37,030 nt of DNA from NCBI GenBank assembly GCA_002437245.1, contig DJOQ01000046.1:1-37030 (forward strand). The letters are read 5' to 3'. This DNA comes from Ruminococcaceae bacterium UBA6434 (GTDB lineage: Bacteria; Bacillota; Clostridia; Oscillospirales; Acutalibacteraceae). The position numbers and the translations under genes are program-made. Each line of letters begins with the position of its first letter. The first letter of the stretch is position 1. The notes under the pieces were generated by a model. That model saw only the letters and a program-made list of their open reading frames with translations, was not told the origin of the DNA and made no database searches. Below, piece by piece: positions 30,449 to 37,030 of this stretch.

Positions 30449-32764
30449 GTGAAAGCGGTAATAACGGCGGATCTCAGAGACAATTTTTTTAACGATGATT
30501 TTTTCTGTATGCCGAAAATCCTTTTGCCTATACTCGGCAAGCCGCTGATAAGTTATATAATCGACATACTTTCGTTCTACGGAACAAATGAAATTGTGCT
30601 CTTGCTCGAAGCGCCGTCCGAAAAAATATCAGAGTACTTAAACGGCAGTTCCGATTGCGGAGTGAAGATTAGACCGATTGTCGGAAAAAGTATAAACGAC
30701 GCTTTTAATTCGTTTTTAAATTCAAACGAAGAAACGGATGACGACTTAATACTGATAAACGATAATGTGCTCTTTGATTTCGATTTGACAGAAGCCGAAA
30801 AATATCACCGAAGCGTCGGGGCGGACATAACGGTGTTGACTTCACATTACGACAGAACCTCGGGCGAAAGACTTGTTTTTACCTCGCCGTCGGGAAAAAT
30901 CACAGGTTTTTCGGGAAGCGTCGGCAGGGGAAGCTTACTGACCGATAAGGCGGATACGGGTATTTATATAATTTCACGTAAAATATTAAAAATGCTTCAC
31001 GGCAGTGCAATTTCAAATTTTTCAAATGATATACTGCCCGAAATGCTCTCAAAAAATAAAAATCTTTTTGCAATTCGATGTGCCGGTTACAGGCACAGTA
31101 TAAATACGGTATTGTCATATATAAAGTGTACCCGCGATGTGCTTGACGGAAAAACCGTGTTTTCTTTGCCGGAAATATGCGACGGTATATATTCAAACAG
31201 CGAGCTGCCTTGCGGCAAATACAATATTACGCCGCCTGTGTTCATAGGGGAAAATGCCGAAATTTCGGACGGAGCGGATTTAGGCCCGTATACCGTGGTG
31301 GGCGACGGCTGCTTTATAGGCGAAAAAGCATTTGTTCGGGGCAGCATTATGCTCTGTAAATCCGCTGTTTTGCGCGGTGCGGATATATCGGGAGCCGTTA
31401 TGGGTGTAAATTCGGTTGCGGAGGAAAACAGCAAAATGTCTTTAGGCAGCGTGCTGTGTGAAAAATCAACTGTAGGCAGAAATATGACGGTGGGTGAAAA
31501 TGCGAGAGTCACACCGAAACCGCACGGCGATATTACTGTGCCCGAAAGTCTGCCGTCGGCTTATTATTTCGCCGAAAACATTGCCTCTTTAGGCAGCCGC
31601 AGTACCGATTCGTTTTTCGGCGATTTTGATATAGGACTGTTTTGCGAAGCAGGCAGGGCCTTGGGCAGTTGCGAATTCGGTATGCGAACAGGCATAGGGT
31701 ACGATGACAGCGTTTCTTCTTCGGCAGCGGTAAAGGCAGTTACGGCAGGTCTTATATCATCGGGCTCGCATGTATTTGACTTCGGCACGTGCTTTTTGTC
31801 CGAAGTCGGATTTTTTTCTTCTTTCTGTTCTCTCGGCTGCGGAATTTTCATTTATTCGGAAAAGAACGGTATTCATTCGGTGTTTTACGGAGACGGAGGA
31901 CTGCCGTTATCACCCGATTCCGAGCAGGAATTTGAACGTCGTATGGAAAACAGCGAATTTCGCCGTTATTCGGCACAAAATATGAGAGCTGTTTCGGATA
32001 TATCGAGTATGAGCAGTATGTATCGTCGTGAACTTTTGAGACAATCAGGCGATATGCTCGGCGGTATTTCGGCAAATGTAATGAGCGATAATAAGGATAT
32101 ACTTTTGCTTATGGAGGATTGCCTTTTGTCTCTCGGCTGCGATAAAGGCGATGACATCACATTTAAGATAACAAAAGGCGGAACCGAAATTTCGGCTTTT
32201 TGCCGTGAGTGTGGGTGGATCGATATGGATAAGCTAATCTCTTTGTGCTGTCTGTACGAGTTTCAGTGCGGTCATGATGTTGCCGTGCCGTACGATGCTC
32301 CGGCGGTCATAAATACCATGGCAGACGGATATGAGAAGCGCGTTTTGCGGTATCCCGTGCAGTCGGAGACGTCTGTTCGCAATGAGCTCAAGTATCTGTC
32401 ATCAAAACAGTATTTCTTGCGCGACGGTCTGTTTATGGCAGTAAAAATACTCGGTATAATGCGCGAGACAGGCTATTCTTTCCCGAAACTGCTTTCGCAG
32501 ATACCTAAATTCTTTGTAAAACACAAAACCGTCAGTTTTTCCTCTGTGCCCGAGGATATTTGCAGAGCGTTTCCGAATGATACCGTTTATCCGTCTTATG
32601 ACGGTATGACAATGTATCGCGAAGGCGGCAGAGTGCTGTTAAAGCCGTCTGAAACAGGTGAAAAATTAGAAATTGTTTCCGAGGCGGTAAGTTACGAGAT
32701 GTCACGCGAACTTTGCGCCGATATCGAAAATAAGCTGAGGGACTTCGGCACCGTTCTCAATTGA
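30449..32764 (+). CDS. Nucleotidyltransferase-phosphomannomutase-like fusion, probable pseudoenzyme
   Basis: This 771-residue protein has three parts: a sugar-nucleotidyltransferase-like domain (1 to about 225), a left-handed beta-helix of hexapeptide repeats (about 255-360) and a phosphomannomutase/phosphoglucomutase-like domain (about 380-771, with GIGYDDSVSSSAAVKAVTAGL). The order matches mannose-1-phosphate guanylyltransferase/phosphomannomutase fusions. The key motifs are altered. The GG-x-GTR loop after KAVI is replaced by TADLRDNFF, the phosphoserine TASHNP loop by IYSEKNG (about 465), and the metal loop DGDxDR by CDKGDDITF (about 562). A regulatory or structural role is therefore more likely than catalysis. 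The start is uncertain: GTG 30449 (GGTGA 5 bases upstream) gives the conserved KAVI start; ATG 30428 is possible. Confidence 0.75.
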   Translation: MKAVITADLRDNFFNDDFFCMPKILLPILGKPLISYIIDILSFYGTNEIVLLLEAPSEKISEYLNGSSDCGVKIRPIVGKSINDAFNSFLNSNEETDDDLILINDNVLFDFDLTEAEKYHRSVGADITVLTSHYDRTSGERLVFTSPSGKITGFSGSVGRGSLLTDKADTGIYIISRKILKMLHGSAISNFSNDILPEMLSKNKNLFAIRCAGYRHSINTVLSYIKCTRDVLDGKTVFSLPEICDGIYSNSELPCGKYNITPPVFIGENAEISDGADLGPYTVVGDGCFIGEKAFVRGSIMLCKSAVLRGADISGAVMGVNSVAEENSKMSLGSVLCEKSTVGRNMTVGENARVTPKPHGDITVPESLPSAYYFAENIASLGSRSTDSFFGDFDIGLFCEAGRALGSCEFGMRTGIGYDDSVSSSAAVKAVTAGLISSGSHVFDFGTCFLSEVGFFSSFCSLGCGIFIYSEKNGIHSVFYGDGGLPLSPDSEQEFERRMENSEFRRYSAQNMRAVSDISSMSSMYRRELLRQSGDMLGGISANVMSDNKDILLLMEDCLLSLGCDKGDDITFKITKGGTEISAFCRECGWIDMDKLISLCCLYEFQCGHDVAVPYDAPAVINTMADGYEKRVLRYPVQSETSVRNELKYLSSKQYFLRDGLFMAVKILGIMRETGYSFPKLLSQIPKFFVKHKTVSFSSVPEDICRAFPNDTVYPSYDGMTMYREGGRVLLKPSETGEKLEIVSEAVSYEMSRELCADIENKLRDFGTVLN

Positions 32765-32789
32765 CATCCGAGACAAAAAAGAGTATTAT
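32761..32789 (+). promoter_or_regulatory. Promoter of RNase J gene
   Basis: TTGACA (32761-32766) and TATTAT (32784-32789) are 17 bp apart. The -35 overlaps the stop codon of the preceding gene. The leader to ATG 32909 is about 110 bases. Confidence 0.72.
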
Positions 32790-32843
32790 ATTATAATCCA
32801 TGATTATGCGGTGGAGTGGTTCCGTATCTTGATTAGGATTTTA

Positions 32844-32873
32844 CCTGCTTTTTCGTACGTTTTGAAAAGCGGG
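32844..32873 (+). other. Hairpin in the RNase J leader
   Basis: CCTGCTTTT (about 32849-32857) can pair with AAAAGCGGG (about 32866-32874) with one G-T pair and a 9-12 base loop. No T-run follows, so it is not a terminator. RNase genes are sometimes controlled by cutting of their own leader; that is speculation here. Confidence 0.35.
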
Positions 32874-32908
32874 CTACATATATTTATTTTTTATTAAGGA
32901 GATATTTA

Positions 32909-34912
32909 ATGGTAAAGAAAAAAACAGAGAGACTTATTCCGCAGTCGGATCAACCCAAAAAGCAGATTAGCCGCGGAAAGGTAACTGTACCCAAAAACTC
33001 GAAACAAGGCGGTCTCTCTATCGAAAAAAACGGTCTTGAGAACCGCAAAACAGCAAAAAAACAAACTTCCGGCAAGAAAAATTCCGCCGGTCAGAAAAAA
33101 CAAAACACACAAAAGGCAAAAAATCAAAATTCAAAAACACAGCAGAAGTCCGTCCAGAAAAACAGTACTTCAAAGTCTGTGAAAAGTGAACGTAAGCAGC
33201 CCAAAACAAACGGAAACACAAAGAGCCAGGGCAAGCGCCGCGGCAAAAAGAATAAGGTGCCGCTTAAAATTGCATTCCTCGGCGGACTCAATGAAGTCGG
33301 TAAAAATATGACCCTCTATGAGTGCGGCGACGATATGATGCTTGTTGACTGCGGACTTGAATTTCCCGATACTGAAATGCTCGGAGTAGACCTTGTAATT
33401 CCGGATTTTACCTATGTAACCGAGAATGCAAGCAAAATACGCGGTATAGTCATAACCCACGGTCACGAGGACCACATAGGCGGCCTTGCGTATCTTTTAA
33501 AGCAGATTAACATTCCCGTATACGGAACACGCCTTACAATAGGTCTTATCGAGGGCAAGCTCAAAGAACACGGTATTTTAAACCGGTGCAGTCTTAATGT
33601 CGCAAAACCCGGCGACCATATAAAACTCGGTTGCTTTGACGTTGAGCTGATACACGTAAACCACTCAATTCCCGACGCGGTGGCTCTCGCTATAAAGTCA
33701 CCTGCCGGAACGGTTATACAGACGGGCGATTTTAAGATAGACACGACCCCCATAGACGGTGGAGTTATTGATATAGCTCGTCTTTCACAGCTCGGAACGG
33801 AAGGTGTGCTTGCGCTTCTTTCCGATTCCACAAACGCGGCTAAGCCCGGCTTTACCGAGAGCGAGAGAAAAGTCGGCGAGACATTTGAAACGCAGTTCAG
33901 AAAAGCAAACGGCAGACGTCTTATCGTCGCAACATTTGCTTCGAATATCCACCGTGTACAGCAGATAATAGATGTTGCGGAAAGTCTCGGAAGAAAGGTT
34001 GCTCTTTCCGGCAGAAGCCTCGAAAATGTCGTTTCGATAGCCGCCGAGATGGGGTATATCCGTATTCCCGAAGGTATACTTATAGGAATTGACAGTATCA
34101 ATCGCTATCCTGCGGATAAGCTTGTTATTATAACTACGGGCAGTCAGGGCGAGCCTATGTCCGCCCTTTACAGAATGGCGTTTTCCGAGCACAGACGCGT
34201 GGCTATCTGTCCCAACGATTATGTAATTATCTCAGCAACGCCCATTCCCGGCAATGAAAAAATGGTCGGCAAAGTAGTTGACGAGCTTTTAAAACAGGGC
34301 GCCGAGGTAGTATATGAAAAAATGTATGACGTTCACGTTTCGGGTCACGCTTGCCAGGAAGAGCTTAAAATAATGATGAGCATTACAAAGCCCAAGTATT
34401 TTATTCCGGTGCACGGCGAGCAGAAACATTTGCGTAAAAATGCCGGACTTGCGAAAAGCGTCGGAATACCTCCTCAGAATATCCTCATTGCAGACAACGG
34501 CAAGGAAGTTGAACTGACAGAGGACAAAATCAGAATTTCCGGCGATGTGCCGGCAGGTATGGTATTTGTTGACGGCTCGGGCGTCGGAGATGTAGGCTCG
34601 GTTGTACTGCGCGACAGAAAGCGCCTTGCCGAGGACGGACTTATAATAATAGTAGCTACAATAGATAAAGAAACAGGCGATGTTCTTTCGGGGCCGGATG
34701 TTGTTTCACGCGGATTTGTATATGTACGCGAATCCGAGCAGCTTATTGAAAAGGCGAGAAGACTTTGCGACAGCGTTATAGCCGACTGTATGTTTGAAAA
34801 AATCCGCGATTGGAGCACCGTTAAAAATCGTCTCCGCGACGAAGTCTCGCATCTTATGTACCACGAGACCAAGCGCAATCCGATGATACTTCCCGTTATA
34901 ATGGAAATATAA
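32909..34912 (+). CDS. rnj: Ribonuclease J with long basic N-terminal extension
   Basis: RNase J is the main Firmicutes mRNA- and rRNA-processing nuclease, with 5'-exonuclease and endonuclease activity. From about residue 116 the 667-residue protein is a standard beta-CASP metallo-beta-lactamase: IAFLGGLNEVGKNM, the zinc motif ITHGHEDHIGG, IHVNHSIPDAVA, QTGDFKID, LLSDSTNA, SGHACQEELK and PVHGEQKHL, with the usual C-terminal domain. The first 115 residues are extra: a disordered, Lys-, Gln-, Asn- and Ser-rich stretch (KKQTSGKKNSAGQKKQ and similar) that should bind RNA or ribosomes nonspecifically. AAGGAGA lies before ATG 32909. J1 and J2 types cannot be separated here. Confidence 0.93.
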   Translation: MVKKKTERLIPQSDQPKKQISRGKVTVPKNSKQGGLSIEKNGLENRKTAKKQTSGKKNSAGQKKQNTQKAKNQNSKTQQKSVQKNSTSKSVKSERKQPKTNGNTKSQGKRRGKKNKVPLKIAFLGGLNEVGKNMTLYECGDDMMLVDCGLEFPDTEMLGVDLVIPDFTYVTENASKIRGIVITHGHEDHIGGLAYLLKQINIPVYGTRLTIGLIEGKLKEHGILNRCSLNVAKPGDHIKLGCFDVELIHVNHSIPDAVALAIKSPAGTVIQTGDFKIDTTPIDGGVIDIARLSQLGTEGVLALLSDSTNAAKPGFTESERKVGETFETQFRKANGRRLIVATFASNIHRVQQIIDVAESLGRKVALSGRSLENVVSIAAEMGYIRIPEGILIGIDSINRYPADKLVIITTGSQGEPMSALYRMAFSEHRRVAICPNDYVIISATPIPGNEKMVGKVVDELLKQGAEVVYEKMYDVHVSGHACQEELKIMMSITKPKYFIPVHGEQKHLRKNAGLAKSVGIPPQNILIADNGKEVELTEDKIRISGDVPAGMVFVDGSGVGDVGSVVLRDRKRLAEDGLIIIVATIDKETGDVLSGPDVVSRGFVYVRESEQLIEKARRLCDSVIADCMFEKIRDWSTVKNRLRDEVSHLMYHETKRNPMILPVIMEI

Positions 34913-35010
34913 CTGATTTTTATTTGCTTTTTTAAGTGAGCGCTGCGCCTCTTTGCGGATTATAACCGCGAAAGTGTTGATTTTGCGCCGCGGCGCCAAA
35001 GGGAGTAAAA

Positions 35011-36978
35011 ATGAAATTCAAAATAAGCCATCTCATTAAAACTTATCCGATTACGTTCTTTGCGGTTGTCGCGCTGTTTACGGCTTCTGTCGTGACCGCC
35101 GCAAAAGGTGTGCTTTTGCCTCTTGCCATAGGCGAAGCGGCTCTTTCTGTTGTGCTTGCGGTTTCCGCAATCCTTAAAATGCACAATGAGTTCCGTATAA
35201 TAAAAAATGCGGTTCTTTCACTCAATGCGTCGTTGTCGGATAAAGATATGTTAAAATTTTTCCCGCTCCCTGCGATAATCTGCAAGGCAAACGGGAAAAT
35301 ACTTTGGTATAACGACCTTTTTAAAACGAATGTTATAAGAACACGTCAGCCGAAGGAAGACAATATATCCGTTTTTACAGGCGGCACGGCTCTGTCGGAA
35401 CTTACAGCGGGAAACAGGTTTTCCGCGTCTTATGACGGTCGAGATTATACGGTTATAAGCGGAACGGTCGATTGCTCGGGCGACAATTGCACGGTTTTAT
35501 ATTTCGTTGATGATACCGACCTTAAAAGCATTGTCAGAGAGTACCGTATGTCAAAACCGGCTGTGGCTCTTATCGCCGTTGACAGTATAGATGAGTTTTA
35601 CAGAGTGTATAAAGAGAGCGAATATGCCGAAATAACAAGCGCGGTGGAAAGGCTTACCGAAAACTGGTTTTCTGAGTTCAGCGGCGTTTTTCGCAAACTC
35701 GGAACGGGGCGTTTTATAGCGATAGTACCCGAATCGGAGCTTGAAAAGATGATTTCAAAAAAGTTCAATGTGCTTGAAAACGTCAGAACCTATACCTATA
35801 ACGGCGCCACCGTCGGAATAACGCTTTCCGCAGGCGTCGGCAGGGGAGATAATTTAAGTGACGCCGAAAGCGCCGCACGTCAGGCTCTTGATATGGCTCT
35901 CGGCCGCGGCGGCGATCAGGTTGCCGTAAAAGATAACGACAAGTACACCTTCTTCGGCGGAGTTTCGAAGGGCGTTGAAAAACGTACAAAGGTTCGTACC
36001 AGAGTTGTGGCTTCCGCTATGTCGGAGCTTATAAGAAATGCCTCAAATGTAGTCATAATGGGTCATAAATTTTCGGACCTTGACAGCGTCGGTGCCGCAT
36101 ACGGTATGTATAAGGCGGCTTTGGCGCTCGGCAAGGATGCAAAGATAGTGGTTAACAGAAAAACAACGCTTGCTCAGCCGCTTATTGATTTTATAGAAAA
36201 AAGCGATGATGATTGCTTTGTATCTCCCATAACCGGCGAACGTCTTATAGTCAAAAAGACTCTGCTTATTGTAGTTGACACCCACAAAGCTGACTTTGTC
36301 GACTCAAAAAATGTTTACGACAAAGCTCAGAGCGTTATTGTTATAGACCATCACAGAAAAACGGTCGATTACATAAACAACGCTGTCATTTTTTATCACG
36401 AGCCGCACGCGTCCTCTGCGTGTGAGATGGTGACGGAGCTTTTGCAGTATATCAGTAAACGTCCGGTTGCCGATTCTCTTTGCGCTACGGCTTTGATGTC
36501 GGGTATTATGCTTGATACAAAAGAATTTGTCCTAAGGGCAGGAGTCAGAACTTTTGAGGCGGCGGCTTATCTTCGCTCCCGCGGAGCGGACACCGTGACG
36601 GTTAAATCATTCTTTGCAAATTCCATGGAGTCGAGAAAACTGCGCGGTATGGTAGTTATGAATGCCGAAATGTATCGCTCGTGTGCGATTTCGGTTACCG
36701 ATATTGAGTCAAACGATATCCGCGTTGTCTGTGCTCAGGCTGCCGATGAGCTTCTTTCGGTAAGCGGCGTCGATGCGTCGTTTGTAATATTTAAGACGGA
36801 CGATATTGTAAATATCTCGGCGCGGTCCATGGGCAAAGTAAATGTACAGCTTATTATGGAAGCCCTCGGCGGCGGCGGTCACCAGACCATGGCGGCGGTT
36901 CAGCTCAAAGATGTTACCGAGAGTGAAATTAAGGATATGCTTAAAACCGCCATTGATAATTATTACAGTAATTTATGA
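35011..36978 (+). CDS. gdpP: Cyclic-di-AMP phosphodiesterase, GdpP family
   Basis: GdpP hydrolyses c-di-AMP to pApA at the membrane and so sets potassium, osmotic and cell-wall responses. The 655-residue protein has two N-terminal transmembrane helices (about 12-52), a PAS-like region (70-155), a degenerate GGDEF domain (about 170-310, with GTGRFIAIVPESEL where GGDEF would be), a DHH domain (MGHKFSDLDSVGAA near 351, VIDHHRK near 446) and DHHA1 (GGGGHQTMAA near 620). All manganese-ligand motifs of the DHH half are intact, so it should be active. AAAGGGAG lies 6 bases before ATG 35011. In many Firmicutes rplI and dnaB follow; the window ends 52 bp later. Confidence 0.94.
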   Translation: MKFKISHLIKTYPITFFAVVALFTASVVTAAKGVLLPLAIGEAALSVVLAVSAILKMHNEFRIIKNAVLSLNASLSDKDMLKFFPLPAIICKANGKILWYNDLFKTNVIRTRQPKEDNISVFTGGTALSELTAGNRFSASYDGRDYTVISGTVDCSGDNCTVLYFVDDTDLKSIVREYRMSKPAVALIAVDSIDEFYRVYKESEYAEITSAVERLTENWFSEFSGVFRKLGTGRFIAIVPESELEKMISKKFNVLENVRTYTYNGATVGITLSAGVGRGDNLSDAESAARQALDMALGRGGDQVAVKDNDKYTFFGGVSKGVEKRTKVRTRVVASAMSELIRNASNVVIMGHKFSDLDSVGAAYGMYKAALALGKDAKIVVNRKTTLAQPLIDFIEKSDDDCFVSPITGERLIVKKTLLIVVDTHKADFVDSKNVYDKAQSVIVIDHHRKTVDYINNAVIFYHEPHASSACEMVTELLQYISKRPVADSLCATALMSGIMLDTKEFVLRAGVRTFEAAAYLRSRGADTVTVKSFFANSMESRKLRGMVVMNAEMYRSCAISVTDIESNDIRVVCAQAADELLSVSGVDASFVIFKTDDIVNISARSMGKVNVQLIMEALGGGGHQTMAAVQLKDVTESEIKDMLKTAIDNYYSNL

Positions 36979-37030
36979 TTTCGGTTCCCGAAAAACGGGT
37001 GCCGTATAAAAGAAAGACTAACTATTAAAA

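Noticed and set aside
33463..34101. 212-codon open frame antisense to RNase J
   Set aside because: It is serine- and proline-rich low-sense translation of the opposite strand of a conserved gene, with no start signals.
34985..34996. GCGCCGCGGCGC palindrome before gdpP
   Set aside because: It has no loop or T-run, is only 12 bp, and overlaps no recognisable promoter; treated as chance GC-rich sequence.
1..37030. tRNA, rRNA, CRISPR array, intact insertion sequence or phage genes
   Set aside because: I looked for cloverleaf arms with CCA-type ends, spaced direct repeats and transposase motifs and saw none.

Overview
The window looks like a chromosomal segment of an anaerobic, probably gut-dwelling Clostridia member (Oscillospiraceae/Ruminococcaceae-like). 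The evidence is the low-to-medium GC core genes, strong Shine-Dalgarno sites, TTGACA/TATAAT promoters, T-tailed hairpin terminators, and Firmicutes genes such as RNase J, GdpP, HPr with both His15 and Ser46, and a coiled-coil gene after coaD. Species cannot be set from the sequence alone.

Layout. 1-1564 is the decayed edge of a Tn1549-like integrative conjugative element: the tail of a membrane protein, a Y-family polymerase gene with a large in-frame internal deletion, a GNAT acetyltransferase and a YolD-like gene. 1586-3692 is a junkyard: a 16-bp palindrome, an alpha/beta-hydrolase pseudogene with several lesions fused to a scrap that looks like ATC hydrolase, an intact L-2-amino-thiazoline-4-carboxylate hydrolase-like gene on the minus strand, a possible TetR-type operator, and a frameshifted scrap of a surface protein. 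3784-12696 is ordinary core genome: adenine deaminase, a membrane-anchored polysaccharide deacetylase, HPr, uvrC, a HAD phosphatase, rsmD, coaD, a coiled-coil protein, a DUF4830 protein and an RsuA-type pseudouridine synthase.

The centrepiece is 12708-29785, a run of 20 same-strand genes with gaps of at most 38 bp and many overlaps. It lies between one strong promoter and one strong terminator. It encodes an almost self-contained sulfate-to-amino-acid system: ATP sulfurylase (CysD/CysN), a dissimilatory-type APS reductase (AprA/AprB-like) in place of CysC/CysH, a small siroheme sulfite reductase fused to a two-cluster ferredoxin domain, a TusA-like protein, a thioredoxin, and a protein-thiocarboxylate sulfur-transfer set. 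That set is a ThiS-like carrier with residues after its Gly-Gly, an E1-like activator and a JAMM protease, comparable to Wolinella HcyS/HcyF/HcyD and mycobacterial CysO/Mec. The two sulfhydrylases that could use the sulfur (CysK and MetY) are also present. The operon continues with a full glutamyl-tRNA to siroheme branch (HemA, SirC, HemC, CobA-HemD fusion, HemB, HemL), thioredoxin reductase and an unknown tail-anchored protein. A shared ATACT-N14-AGTAT motif upstream of cysK and of aprA suggests a dedicated regulator.

29792-37030 returns to core functions: RNase HI (minus strand), a nucleotidyltransferase/phosphomannomutase-like fusion whose catalytic motifs are all degenerate (predicted pseudoenzyme), RNase J with a long basic N-terminal extension, and the c-di-AMP phosphodiesterase GdpP. 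No tRNA, rRNA, CRISPR array or intact insertion sequence was seen.
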